Below are positions 37,820 through 46,574 of a DNA stretch of 64,000 bases, in pieces. The notes beneath the pieces were generated by a model that made no database searches, had not been told where the DNA came from, and saw only the letters and a program-made list of their open reading frames with translations. How positions within the stretch are numbered: the stretch's first letter is position 1; each line of letters opens with the position of its first letter. This stretch comes from Arthrobacter globiformis (lineage in GTDB: Bacteria > Actinomycetota > Actinomycetes > Actinomycetales > Micrococcaceae): contig NZ_QLNP01000067.1 of assembly GCF_003261175.1 (NCBI RefSeq), positions 1-64,000 of the forward strand, given 5' to 3'. Made by a program: the position numbers and the translations under genes.

Positions 37820-40510
37820 ATGGTGGATCAGCCCGGGGACGGCGAATATCCGGAATATTGGGAGGCCGATGTCGTTCTGAGGGACGGCGGCACAGCGCAT
37901 TTGCGCCCCATCCATCCCACCGACGCGGACGCCGTGCAGACCTTCCACACGCGGCAGTCGCAGAACTCCATCTACATGCGTTTCTTCGCGTTCAAGGAGC
38001 GGCTCTCCAGCCGCGAGCTCAAGCGTTTCACCGAGGTGGATTACCGGGACCGGGTGGCCTTCGTGATCACCATCGGCGGGGACATCATCGGCATCGGCCG
38101 TTACGACCGCCTGGACGACCCCGCGGAGGCCGAGGTGGCCTTCAACATCGCCGACGCGCACCAGGGCCGCGGCATCGGCTCGATCCTGCTGGAGCACCTA
38201 GCGGCGGCGGCCCGCGAAAACGGGATCCGCCGATTCAGCGCCGAGGTCCTCCCCGAGAACCGCAAGATGCTCATGGTCTTCTCCGACGCCGGGTACGACG
38301 TCAAACGCCATTTCGACGACGGCGTGGTGAGCCTGGAGTTCAACATCGACCCCACGGACAAATCACGAGCCGTGATGGAAGCGCGGGAACACCGTGCAGA
38401 GGCGAGGAGTGTCCAGGACCTGCTGGCGCCGCCGTCGGTGGCAGTAATTGGTGCCAGCCGCCGGTGGGGGACCGTGGGATACCAGCTCCTGGAACACATC
38501 ATCGAAGGCGGCTTTACCGGCCCCGTCTACGCCATCAACCCCGAAGCCTTTGAGCTTGCCGGCATGCTGTCCTTCGGCAAGCTTTCCGAGGTGCCCGGTC
38601 CGGTGCAGCTGGCGATCGTCGCGGTGCCCTACGAGGAAGTCCCCAAGGTGGTGGATGAGTGCGCGGCCGCCGGCGTGAAGGGGGTCCTGGTGGCCTCCGC
38701 GGGTTTCACCGAGGACGGGGAGCGGGGCCTTGCCCGGCAGCGTGAGCTGGTCCGGCAGGCGCGGGCCAACGGGATGCGGGTCATCGGACCGGCCTCGCTC
38801 GGCATCGTGAACACCAACCCCGCGGTGTCGCTGAACGCCTCCATGGCGCCCAGCCTGGCCCATGTCGGCGGCCTGGGGCTGTTCAGCCAGTCCGCGGCGA
38901 TCGGGGTGGCGCTGTACGCGGCGTCCAGCCGGCGCCGCGCCGGCATCTCCACCTTCCTGTCGGCCGGAAACCGGGCCGATGTGTCCGGCAACGACATGAT
39001 GCAGTTCTGGGAGGACGACGCCGACACCACCGCCGTGGGCCTGTACCTGGAATCGATCGGCAACCCGCGCAAGTTCTCCCGCATCGCCCGGCGGCTCGCG
39101 CGGACCAAGCCCGTGATCGTGGCCAAGTCCACCTCCATGGGACTGCAGCTGCCGCCCGGCCATGCCGTGCGCACCACCCAGGCACCGGCCGATGCGCTGG
39201 ACTCGATGATGCGCCAGTCCGGCGTGATCCGGGTGGAGACCATCGAACAGCTCATGGACGTGGCGCAGATTGTGTCCGCCCAGCCGCTCCCCAAGGGAGC
39301 CGGCGTCGCCGTTTTCAGCAACTCCGGGGCGCTGGGGAAAGTAGTGGCGGACAGCGCCGAGTCCCACGGCCTGGGCGTCGAGGAGCTCGTGACGGAGCTG
39401 GACCTCGACGCCGGCATGTCCCGTGCCCTGCCCGCCCTGCGGGACCGGCTCCGGGAAGTCCTGGCCAAGGAGGCGGTCCACGCCGCCGTGGTTGCCTTCC
39501 TTCCGGCCCGCGGCCTGACCGTGGAGAAGATTGCCGGGGCGCTCGCCGAATCCTCCGCCGAGGCCGGAAAGCCGGTGGTGGCGGCGTTCACCGGCATCCT
39601 CGATCCGTCGGTGTACGTGGAAGGCATGGTGGGGGATGGCTCCGGCACGCCACCGGTGCCGTGCTACTCGAATCCGGGGGCGGCGGTGGCCGCCCTGTCC
39701 GCCGTGGTGCGGTACGCCGAATGGGCGGAACGGGACCAGGGCCTCTTTGTGGATCCTGACGGGTGCGATCCTGACGCCGCACACGCCGACCTCGAAAACC
39801 TGCTGGCCGATGTCCGCGGCGAGCAACTCAAGAAACTCGGTCCGGACGACGCGGCCCGCCTGCTGGCGCATTACGGGATCAGGGTCGTGCCGTCGGAAGG
39901 CTTCGAAACGGACGATGAAGCCGTGGAGGCGGCCGGCAGGCTGGGCTGGCCGGTGGCGCTGAAGACCACCGATCCGACGCTGCGCCACCGGCTGGACCTG
40001 GGCGGGGTGCGGCTGGATATCCAGGATGCGGACTCCCTCCGGCTGAACATCCTCCAGATGCGCCGGGCGCTGGAGCCCTACGGTTCGGCGTCGCTGGAGG
40101 TGCAGACCATGGTTCCTGTGGGCCAGGCCTGCACCCTGCGCGCCATTGAGGATCCGCTGTTGGGGCCTGTGGTGTCCTTCGGGCTGGCCGGGGATGCCGT
40201 GAACCTGCTGGACGACTGGGCGCACCGGGCCCCGCCGCTCTCTGCCGGGGACCTGCGTGACCTGGTCCGCAGCCCGCGCGCGTCCCGGAAACTGTTCGGG
40301 TACCAGGGCCTGCCCGCCGTGGATGTTTCAGCCCTGGAGGATGTGACGGCCAGGTTGGCACGGCTCAAGGACGCGCACCCGGAGATAGCCCTCGTCGAGT
40401 TCAACCCGGTCCTGTCCACGCCGCAGGGGGCGTTCATCCTCGCCGCAGACGTGCGGATCGGCAACGCCGCGCAGCGCACCGACAGCGCGCGGCGGGCAAT
40501 GCGCAGCTAG
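37820..40510 (+). CDS. PatA-like protein lysine acetyltransferase: GNAT fused to NDP-forming acyl-CoA ligase
   Basis: 896 aa. N-terminal GNAT domain (about residues 1-180) with acetyl-CoA loop DAHQGRGIGSILLEHLA, then an ADP-forming acyl-CoA-synthetase region: CoA-binding (SVAVIGASRRWGTVGYQ), two ligase-CoA segments with GLFSQSAAIG and VFSNSGALG, and a C-terminal ATP-grasp-like domain (KLGPDDAARLLAHYGI, ALKTTDPTLRHR). A histidine is kept in PPGHAVRTTQAP, about where the phospho-histidine of true ligases lies. Domain order GNAT-then-ligase is that of actinobacterial Pat enzymes, which acetylate acyl-CoA synthetases. Role inferred from the family. Confidence 0.88.
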   Translation: MVDQPGDGEYPEYWEADVVLRDGGTAHLRPIHPTDADAVQTFHTRQSQNSIYMRFFAFKERLSSRELKRFTEVDYRDRVAFVITIGGDIIGIGRYDRLDDPAEAEVAFNIADAHQGRGIGSILLEHLAAAARENGIRRFSAEVLPENRKMLMVFSDAGYDVKRHFDDGVVSLEFNIDPTDKSRAVMEAREHRAEARSVQDLLAPPSVAVIGASRRWGTVGYQLLEHIIEGGFTGPVYAINPEAFELAGMLSFGKLSEVPGPVQLAIVAVPYEEVPKVVDECAAAGVKGVLVASAGFTEDGERGLARQRELVRQARANGMRVIGPASLGIVNTNPAVSLNASMAPSLAHVGGLGLFSQSAAIGVALYAASSRRRAGISTFLSAGNRADVSGNDMMQFWEDDADTTAVGLYLESIGNPRKFSRIARRLARTKPVIVAKSTSMGLQLPPGHAVRTTQAPADALDSMMRQSGVIRVETIEQLMDVAQIVSAQPLPKGAGVAVFSNSGALGKVVADSAESHGLGVEELVTELDLDAGMSRALPALRDRLREVLAKEAVHAAVVAFLPARGLTVEKIAGALAESSAEAGKPVVAAFTGILDPSVYVEGMVGDGSGTPPVPCYSNPGAAVAALSAVVRYAEWAERDQGLFVDPDGCDPDAAHADLENLLADVRGEQLKKLGPDDAARLLAHYGIRVVPSEGFETDDEAVEAAGRLGWPVALKTTDPTLRHRLDLGGVRLDIQDADSLRLNILQMRRALEPYGSASLEVQTMVPVGQACTLRAIEDPLLGPVVSFGLAGDAVNLLDDWAHRAPPLSAGDLRDLVRSPRASRKLFGYQGLPAVDVSALEDVTARLARLKDAHPEIALVEFNPVLSTPQGAFILAADVRIGNAAQRTDSARRAMRS

Positions 40511-40542
40511 CTTCCTGGTTAGCATGTGCCACACCGATCTGT

Positions 40543-40548
40543 GAAAAT
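40543..40548 (+). promoter_or_regulatory. Possible -10 of leaderless DUF5998 mRNA
   Basis: GAAAAT ends 6 nt before the ATG at 40555. GGGGA also lies very close to the ATG, so a leadered start is possible. Confidence 0.4.
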
Positions 40549-40554
40549 GGGGAA

Positions 40555-41295
40555 ATGAGCTCCCAGCCTCCCACCTCGAAGCCTCAAGCGCCCGACCACA
40601 GCCCGCAGGCTTTCCACCACAGCTCACACAACCACAGCGTGCAGGGCCAGAGCCTCGACGGCGCCCTGCAGCAGGCCGGCTTTTACCCGCTGCTGGTAGC
40701 CGACGTGGTGGATGACGCCCTGGACGGCCGGGACTGTCTTGCACACCTGGTCCACCTCGAGACGCATTTTGACCGCGCCGAGGTCCGCCGGCACATCACC
40801 GTCCTGGTCCTGACCGAGGACATGCTGGTGATCACGCACGTGGACGACCAGCAGCTCGACGAGGCGGGCGAGCAGATCGTGGCACAGATTTCCACGGAGT
40901 CCGTCCCGGTGGCGCAGATCCGTTCGGTGGTCCTGAGCTACATGTACGCCCAGCCGCAGAACTACAAGCCTTCGGACCCCGTACGCGAGGTCACCCTGTC
41001 CATCGCCTGGTCCGGCGGCCAGCGCCTGGACGTGGGACCGGCGAGCTGCGGCGACCCGCAGTGCGAGGCCGACCACGGCTACAGCGGCACCATTGCCCAG
41101 GAGGACATTGTCCTGCGCATCAGCGCCGAGGCGGACGGCCTGCAGGCGGTCCAGGATGCCAAACTTTTTGCCCGTGCCCTTCGCGCGGTTAACACCGGGT
41201 CTCCCACCCCGGTGCGGCATGCGCCGTCCGCCACCCACCCGCGTCCCCGCATGGGCGTTTTTGCCAACCGGCTCAGCCGCGGGCACAAGCGCTGA
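40555..41295 (+). CDS. DUF5998 family protein
   Basis: 246 aa, recognised from QQAGFYPLLVADVVDDAL, VLVLTEDMLVITHVDD and the CGDPQCEADHGYSG segment, which could bind metal. Actinobacterial family without established function. The first 30 residues are Gln/His/Ser-rich. It heads a tight run with the phosphodiesterase (1-nt gap) and thymidine kinase. Confidence 0.78.
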   Translation: MSSQPPTSKPQAPDHSPQAFHHSSHNHSVQGQSLDGALQQAGFYPLLVADVVDDALDGRDCLAHLVHLETHFDRAEVRRHITVLVLTEDMLVITHVDDQQLDEAGEQIVAQISTESVPVAQIRSVVLSYMYAQPQNYKPSDPVREVTLSIAWSGGQRLDVGPASCGDPQCEADHGYSGTIAQEDIVLRISAEADGLQAVQDAKLFARALRAVNTGSPTPVRHAPSATHPRPRMGVFANRLSRGHKR

Positions 41296-41296
41296 G

Positions 41297-42580
41297 ATGC
41301 GGGAACAGGGCAACCATTCCTCAGACTCTGCGACGCAAACCACGGAATCCAGGCCTGCGGTAAGCGGCTTGCCGCCCGCCCCGGCCTATGGCCGCCGTTC
41401 CGTGGCCGAGGTGCTGGGCAGTGCGGCGGCCAGCCTCGGGGTGCCGGGCTTCGAGAACGCGCTGGGCCTCCCGCAGGCCAAGCGCGTATGCGTGGTCCTG
41501 GCTGACGGGCTGGGACGCAGCCTGCTCAAGCAGAAGACCGCGCATACGCCCTTCCTCCGGGGCGTCCTGCAGCAGGGCCAGGGTGCCGTGCCCGTCTGGC
41601 TGGATGCCGCCTTCCCTTCCACCACCGCAGCCTCCCTCGCCAGTCTGGGCACGGGACTCGCCCCCGGCCAGCACGGACTGGTGGGCTATGACGTCCTGGA
41701 TCCGGACCAGGACAAGGTGGTTAACATGCTGGGCAACTGGGATGCCGCCGTGGACCCGCAGCAGTGGCAGCCGTTCCCCACCGTCTTCGAACGCGCCTCC
41801 GAACATGTTGCCGTCACCACCGTCAGCCTGCCGCAGTTCGGCGGCTCGCCCATGACCCAGGCTGCGCTGCGCGGCGGCACCTTCGCCTCCGGCACCACCT
41901 CCCACGCCCGCACCGCGGCGGCAGCCGAGGCAATGGCCGACGGGGACTCCGCCCTCATGTACTTCTACGTGAACGATCTGGACAAGGCCGGCCACCGGTA
42001 CGGCGCGCAGTCGCCGCAGTGGGAGCACCAGCTCGAGGAACTGGATGCCACCGTCAAGCGGCTGGATGCGACCCTCCCGGTCGGAACCACAGTGTTGGTC
42101 ACGGCAGACCACGGCATGCTGGACGTGCCGGAGTCACAGCGCCTCGACTACGCCGCCGATCCCGCCCTCGTGGATGGCGTCCGGCACACCGCCGGGGAAC
42201 CGCGCATGGTGCACCTGTACCTGGAGGAGGACGCCGGCGATGCGGCACGGGATCGTCTCCTGGCGGCCTGGCGTGCCCGCTTCGGTGACAGGATCTGGGC
42301 CTTCACCAGGGAGGAAGCCGTGAATGCAGGACTCTTCGGAACGGTCCGGCCAGAGGTCACGGGACGGCTGGGCGATGTGATGGTGGCAGCCCGGGACGCG
42401 CTGGCGTTCTACGACACGCGCCGGGTGCGTGCGACGGCCATGGAAGTAGTGGGCCAGCATGGGTCCCTGACGAAGGCCGAACGCGAAGTCCCGCTGCTCA
42501 GTTTCCAGGCTTCCGGCAAGGCAGCCCCAGCCAGGACAGCGTCCGGCAAGGCAGGCACTCGCCGGGGATCCCGTGGCTGA
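41297..42580 (+). CDS. Alkaline-phosphatase-fold nucleotide pyrophosphatase/phosphodiesterase
   Basis: 427 aa. N-terminal metal-binding VLADGLGRSLL, nucleophile threonine or serine in AFPSTTAASLASLGTG, MYFYVNDLDKAGHRYG and ADHGMLDV are the NPP-type alkaline phosphatase superfamily motifs. No signal peptide is seen, so it is probably cytosolic. ATG is 1 nt after the DUF5998 stop; its TGA overlaps the tdk GTG by 8 nt. Substrate unknown, possibly nucleotide-related given tdk. Confidence 0.86.
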   Translation: MREQGNHSSDSATQTTESRPAVSGLPPAPAYGRRSVAEVLGSAAASLGVPGFENALGLPQAKRVCVVLADGLGRSLLKQKTAHTPFLRGVLQQGQGAVPVWLDAAFPSTTAASLASLGTGLAPGQHGLVGYDVLDPDQDKVVNMLGNWDAAVDPQQWQPFPTVFERASEHVAVTTVSLPQFGGSPMTQAALRGGTFASGTTSHARTAAAAEAMADGDSALMYFYVNDLDKAGHRYGAQSPQWEHQLEELDATVKRLDATLPVGTTVLVTADHGMLDVPESQRLDYAADPALVDGVRHTAGEPRMVHLYLEEDAGDAARDRLLAAWRARFGDRIWAFTREEAVNAGLFGTVRPEVTGRLGDVMVAARDALAFYDTRRVRATAMEVVGQHGSLTKAEREVPLLSFQASGKAAPARTASGKAGTRRGSRG

Positions 42581-43292
42581 GCTCGTCTTCTTCTCCGGAA
42601 CCATGGACTCCGGCAAGTCCACCCTTGCGCTGCAGATGGACTACAACCACCGGGCCCGCGGACGGGGCGGGGTGCGGTTCAGCCGCAACGACCGCGCCGG
42701 CGACTCCAAAATCTCCAGCCGCCTGGGGCTGCAGGCCGAGGCCGTGGAAGTCGTCGATTCCACGGACTTCTGGGACGAAGTGGTGCTCCGACGCACCCAG
42801 GGGATCCGCGTGGACTACCTCATTTGCGACGAGGCACAGTTCTATTCAGCTGCCCAGGTGGAGCAGCTGGCACGCGTGGTGGACGAGATCGAGGTGGACG
42901 TCTTTGCCTTCGGCATCACCGCGGACTTCCGGACCCGCCTCTTCCCTGGTTCGCAGCGCCTGATTGAACTCGCGGACCGGGTGCAGGTCCTCCAGGTTGA
43001 GGCGTTGTGCTGGTGCGGCCGGCGTGCCACCCATAACGCCAGGACGGTCGACGGCGTGATGGTCACCGAAGGTGCCCAGGTGGTGGTCGGTGACGTCGAC
43101 ATGGCCGTTGATCCTGCGGCCGGCGATCCCGGCAGTGATGCAGGCCGTGCGCCGGTGGTGGGCTACGAAACGCTCTGCCGGAGGCACTTCATGCGACGCG
43201 TCACCGCTCATGGCGCCAGCATCATTGCCCAGCAGGACCAGCTGCTCCCGTTCGAGGTGGACGCCTGCCTGTGGCACGGTGCCGGTAGCTAG
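42573..43292 (+). CDS. tdk: Thymidine kinase (type II)
   Basis: 239 aa. Phosphorylates thymidine for salvage. P-loop GTMDSGKSTLAL, DEAQFYSAAQVEQL (catalytic Glu), lasso region and CWCGRRATHNAR zinc site. GTG start overlapping the previous gene, implying coupling. It is about 40 aa longer than E. coli Tdk because of an insertion around VGDVDMAVDPAAGDPGSDAG. Its stop lies in a 14-bp direct repeat. Confidence 0.94.
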   Translation: MAELVFFSGTMDSGKSTLALQMDYNHRARGRGGVRFSRNDRAGDSKISSRLGLQAEAVEVVDSTDFWDEVVLRRTQGIRVDYLICDEAQFYSAAQVEQLARVVDEIEVDVFAFGITADFRTRLFPGSQRLIELADRVQVLQVEALCWCGRRATHNARTVDGVMVTEGAQVVVGDVDMAVDPAAGDPGSDAGRAPVVGYETLCRRHFMRRVTAHGASIIAQQDQLLPFEVDACLWHGAGS

Positions 43293-43310
43293 TCGCTACT
43301 GGCTAGTCGC
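43288..43310. repeat. 14-bp direct repeat carrying both converging stop codons
   Basis: GCTAGTCGC at 43288 and again at 43302. The first copy contains the tdk TAG (43290-43292); the second, read on the minus strand, contains the sepH TAG (43303-43305). Confidence 0.8.
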
Positions 43311-44787
43311 CGCGGGTGCCGAAGACGATTTCGTCCCAGCTGGGAACACTGGAGCGCTTCGGCCGGGACGGCTGGCGTTCCGGTTCGTCCCGTTCCTGAT
43401 CGGCGCGCGACGCCCCCTGGCCAGGCTGCGGCCGTGCCCCATCCATCCGGCTTCCCTCCATGCGGCGCCGGGCATTGCCGCGGCCCAGGAGCTCGTCCAG
43501 CCCCGGGTTGGCAGGCGCCGGACGGCCGGCCACCGGGCGGGTGGCTTGCGCCGCCGGTGCGCTGGGCTCCTCGGGATTGGCCGGACTGTCCTTTTCGGCT
43601 GCCGGGTGACCCGGGACGATGGTGATTTCGCGGGTGTGGGTGCTGACGCCGTCGTGAAGCTTCAGCGACTCGTCCTCGGTTTCCTCATGCCGCGGAACCA
43701 GGTTGAGGCGGGAGATCATCGAGGGCCGGCCGTCACGGCGTCGCGCCAGTGTGAATTCGGCCGCCGGAGCCTCGGCGGCGCTGTCGTCGTCGTTCTCCTC
43801 CGGTTCCCACTCCGGATCCTGTTCCGCACCATCCGGCTGCACGGAACTATCGGGATCCACCGAACCATCCGACTGCCAGGAACCGTCGGCCGGCGATTCG
43901 TCCCCTGTGCCTGCGGGTTCCTCGGCCCGCGGGTGGGCGGCCGGGACACCGTTTGCCAGCAGCAGCGCCAGGGCGTCGTCGCTGTCCTCATCCACCCCAA
44001 GCCGCTGGCCGCGCCGCGAACGCAGCATGTCCAGCAGGCCGTCCGGGTCCTTCTGCTGTTCGGTGCCGGTGCCGGCCCCGACGCCTGTGCGGGCCGCGGC
44101 CTCCGCGTCGGTCTCGAAGTCGAAGGGCCTGTCGGACACCGCGGACAGCCGGCGGGCCGGCACGGGCCCGTCCAGGGGCTCCAGTTCACTGAGCTGCTGG
44201 GCCCAGCGGTTCGCGTTCTGCAGGGATTTGCGGGTGGGGTTGAACGTCCACATGGCGGGGGGTTCTTCGCCGATGCTCGCGTGGCCGCCGGGGGCAGCTT
44301 CAAACTTGGCCACCACGGTCCAGGTGCCGTCCGGCCGGCGCCATGAATCCCACTCCATAGTGGAGGACTGGATGCCGTGGGCGGTGAGCCGGTGGGCCAC
44401 CATGTCGCTGAGGGTGGCGGGGTTGTCGCCGAAAGCCGAACGGTAAACGTCGTGCCCCGGGGCGGGGGAGGCAACCTCCACCTTCTGGGCCTGCTGGGCA
44501 ATGTACGCGCGTTCGGCCAGGACCGGCCCTTCGTACCGCTCGACCTTTTCCTGCGGCATGCCGCAGGCGGCTGCAACCTCGGCAGCGGTGGAACCGCTGC
44601 GGATTTTCGCCTGGATGTCGCGGGGGGACATGGCCACGGGGGCCACGGCGGATGAGCGCGCAGCGGGCCGGCTGGCGGCCAGTCTGAGTGCCTCGTTGAT
44701 GGGCAGCCGGAACATTGCGCCGCCGGTGCCGCTTAACAGGAGATGCTCCCCGTCGTCGTGGACGCCTACAAGCCGTAGATCCTGCAT
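43303..44787 (-). CDS. sepH: Septation protein SepH (DUF3071)
   Basis: 494 aa. The N-terminal DUF3071 domain (MQDLRLVGVHDDGEHLLLSG, with a helix-turn-helix-like segment SPRDIQAKIRSGSTAAEVA) is followed by a long acidic, Pro-rich disordered C-terminal tail. In Streptomyces and mycobacteria SepH binds FtsZ and stimulates its assembly. GGAGGAT precedes the ATG at 44785-44787. Divergent from the DUF4193 gene. Confidence 0.92.
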   Translation of the reverse strand: MQDLRLVGVHDDGEHLLLSGTGGAMFRLPINEALRLAASRPAARSSAVAPVAMSPRDIQAKIRSGSTAAEVAAACGMPQEKVERYEGPVLAERAYIAQQAQKVEVASPAPGHDVYRSAFGDNPATLSDMVAHRLTAHGIQSSTMEWDSWRRPDGTWTVVAKFEAAPGGHASIGEEPPAMWTFNPTRKSLQNANRWAQQLSELEPLDGPVPARRLSAVSDRPFDFETDAEAAARTGVGAGTGTEQQKDPDGLLDMLRSRRGQRLGVDEDSDDALALLLANGVPAAHPRAEEPAGTGDESPADGSWQSDGSVDPDSSVQPDGAEQDPEWEPEENDDDSAAEAPAAEFTLARRRDGRPSMISRLNLVPRHEETEDESLKLHDGVSTHTREITIVPGHPAAEKDSPANPEEPSAPAAQATRPVAGRPAPANPGLDELLGRGNARRRMEGSRMDGARPQPGQGASRADQERDEPERQPSRPKRSSVPSWDEIVFGTRGD

Positions 44788-44952
44788 ACAATCCTCCACC
44801 CTGGCATTACTATCAATCGAAACTCTGCCACCCCGCACTGTCTTTTCCCGTTAGGGCAGAGGGCGCGCCGCGAAATTCCGCGAGTTTTGGGCGGTTATCT
44901 CAAGCCGTGGGAGGCGTTGGTTCCGGGTATCGCTTTTCCGCGCGGCAGAGAG

Positions 44953-44958
44953 GACAAT
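44953..44958 (+). promoter_or_regulatory. -10 of leaderless DUF4193 mRNA
   Basis: GACAAT, exactly 6 nt before the GTG at 44965. Confidence 0.6.
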
Positions 44959-44964
44959 GTGCGC

Positions 44965-45264
44965 GTGACCGCTGATTATGATGCGCCGCGGAAGTCCGAA
45001 GAGGACCTCAGTGAGGACTCGATTGAGGAGCTGAAGACCCGCCGTGTGGAGAAACCGACGGCGGTGGTGGAGGAGGACGAGTCCGACCTCGCCGAAGGCT
45101 TCGAGCTTCCCGGAGCCGACCTGTCCGGCGAGGAGCTGACGGTCCGCGTAATGCCAGCCCAGGCCGACGAATTCACGTGTGCCTCGTGCTTCCTGGTCAG
45201 GCACCGCTCCCAGATCGGCCGCGAAAAGAACGGTCTGCTGTACTGCCGTGATTGTGAAGGCTAG
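44965..45264 (+). CDS. DUF4193 family protein (zinc-ribbon-like)
   Basis: 99 aa. Starts TADYDAPRK and ends with a Cys cluster FTCASCFLVRHRSQIG and LLYCRDC, a likely zinc ribbon. Homologous to M. tuberculosis Rv2699c, which lies in the same position next to a DUF3093 gene and dut. Function unknown. The GTG is chosen from homologue length and the leaderless promoter. Stop codon lies in a tandem 19-bp repeat. Confidence 0.88.
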   Translation: MTADYDAPRKSEEDLSEDSIEELKTRRVEKPTAVVEEDESDLAEGFELPGADLSGEELTVRVMPAQADEFTCASCFLVRHRSQIGREKNGLLYCRDCEG

Positions 45265-45313
45265 GCGCGCCTGTTAAGGCTAGGCGCGATTGTGAGGGCT
45301 AGGCGCGATTGTG
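45257..45313 (+). repeat. 19-bp tandem repeat carrying the DUF4193 stop in three frames
   Basis: Three units starting at 45257, 45276 and 45295 share rAGGCTAGGCGCG or close variants. TAGs at 45262, 45281 and 45300 fall in three different frames. A related GGCCTAGGCGC occurs again near 45333. Confidence 0.88.
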
Positions 45314-45346
45314 AGTGCTGTGGCCAGTGAGGGCCTAGGCGCCTCC

Positions 45347-45835
45347 CTACTTCCCGTTGATGGCGGCCGCGAGTTCCTCCGGGCGGCGGGTCGACGTCAG
45401 CCAGTACGGCGTGGGGTCCGACGGGTCGGTGATCTCGATCCTGACCACCGGGTCGATCCAGCCCCGGATGCACATGTAGGCGAGGCCGTTCAGGCGCGTG
45501 CCGCGCTCCGCCGTCGCCTCTTTGCCGCGGTGCGCCGCAGCCCCGCCGATCAGGCTGCGTTCGATGGTGGCCCGGCCCACCTGAACGGTGCGGGTGGTGA
45601 CAGACACCGACGGCGTGGACAGGACCAGCAGTACAGCTTCGATGGCGAACAGAACACCAGCCGCCGTGTAACCGGCCACCATGCTGATGGGGGCGAAAAC
45701 CAGGATGCCGGCCGATGCGATGCCCAGGGCGACAATCCAAATCCAGACGCCGGGCCACAGCTTCTCGGAGAAAAGCACGGTTTCGTCCGGTGAAGACGGG
45801 TTGCGGGAAGGGACGGCGGCGCTTGATTCGGGCAT
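45347..45835 (-). CDS. DUF3093 membrane protein
   Basis: 162 aa. Two adjacent N-terminal membrane helices (WPGVWIWIVALGIASAGILVF and a second around residues 55-75), then a soluble beta-rich domain ending in PYWLTSTRRPEELAAAI. Homologue of Rv2698. Function unknown. Divergent from dut. Confidence 0.86.
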   Translation of the reverse strand: MPESSAAVPSRNPSSPDETVLFSEKLWPGVWIWIVALGIASAGILVFAPISMVAGYTAAGVLFAIEAVLLVLSTPSVSVTTRTVQVGRATIERSLIGGAAAHRGKEATAERGTRLNGLAYMCIRGWIDPVVRIEITDPSDPTPYWLTSTRRPEELAAAINGK

Positions 45836-45899
45836 GCCCCCAAGCTTAGTGGCCAGTGGTGCTGGCCTTCTGCAGTAGGAGGAGTCAGAGCGCGGGCGA

Positions 45900-45905
45900 T
45901 AGAGT
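45900..45905 (+). promoter_or_regulatory. Possible -10 of dut
   Basis: TAGAGT, 8 nt before the GTG at 45914; probably leaderless or near-leaderless. Confidence 0.4.
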
Positions 45906-45913
45906 GTGGGACT

Positions 45914-46501
45914 GTGACTGACGAATCAACTGCCATGACATCCCTCGCAGAGCAGGCCCCGGTGCAGCAGGCTCCGGTTCAGCAGGCTCCAGCGCAGCAG
46001 GCCCCCGCGGCCGCAGCTGCGCAGCCCAGGGCGGAGTTCGGAGCGCCCACGGTGCAGGTGCAGCTGAAAATGCTCGACGACGGCCTGGAAGCGCCGTCGT
46101 ACGCCCACCCCGGTGACGCCGGGGCGGATCTGCGGGCCCGCGAGGACGTGGTGCTCGAACCGGGCGAGCGGCGCCTCGTCCCCACCGGTGTATCCATCGC
46201 ACTGCCGGATGGCTTTGTAGCCCTCATCCACCCCCGTTCGGGTCTCGCCACGAAGCACGGCCTTACCGTCGTTAATGCGCCGGGGACTGTCGACGCCGGG
46301 TACCGCGGGGAGATCGCGGTGACGCTGCTCAACACCGACCGCGACCAGGCCATAGAACTGCGGCGCGGCGATAGAATTGCACAGATGGTGATCCAGCGCG
46401 TGGAGCACGCGCAGTTCGTCGCCGTGGGGGAGCTGAACGACTCTGTCCGCGGTGCCGGCGGGTTCGGCTCCACGGGCGGGTTTGCCGTTCCGGGCGCGTA
46501 G
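45914..46501 (+). CDS. dut: dUTP diphosphatase
   Basis: 195 aa trimeric dUTPase that hydrolyses dUTP to dUMP. All motifs are present: PGDAGADLRARE, RSGLATKHGLTVVNAPG, VDAGYRGEI, RIAQMVIQ and the C-terminal RGAGGFGSTG. About 40 residues longer than usual at the N-terminus because of a QAP repeat tail (QQAPVQQAPAQQAPA). The conserved core begins near PTVQVQLKMLDDG, so a later start cannot be excluded. Confidence 0.95.
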   Translation: MTDESTAMTSLAEQAPVQQAPVQQAPAQQAPAAAAAQPRAEFGAPTVQVQLKMLDDGLEAPSYAHPGDAGADLRAREDVVLEPGERRLVPTGVSIALPDGFVALIHPRSGLATKHGLTVVNAPGTVDAGYRGEIAVTLLNTDRDQAIELRRGDRIAQMVIQRVEHAQFVAVGELNDSVRGAGGFGSTGGFAVPGA

Positions 46502-46574
46502 CGGCACAACACCGGCTTAGCTGCACACCCGCGATTCGGGGAGCGCGACACGATCACGACTAAGGAGACAACGC

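Noticed and set aside
37803-37820. Classical DtxR/IdeR iron box at patA
   Set aside because: Arms resemble the iron box, but the spacing is longer than the 19-bp consensus; reported only as an unassigned dyad.
38363-40225. 620-codon open frame antisense to the GNAT/ligase gene
   Set aside because: Gly/Arg/His-rich shadow with no recognisable motif.
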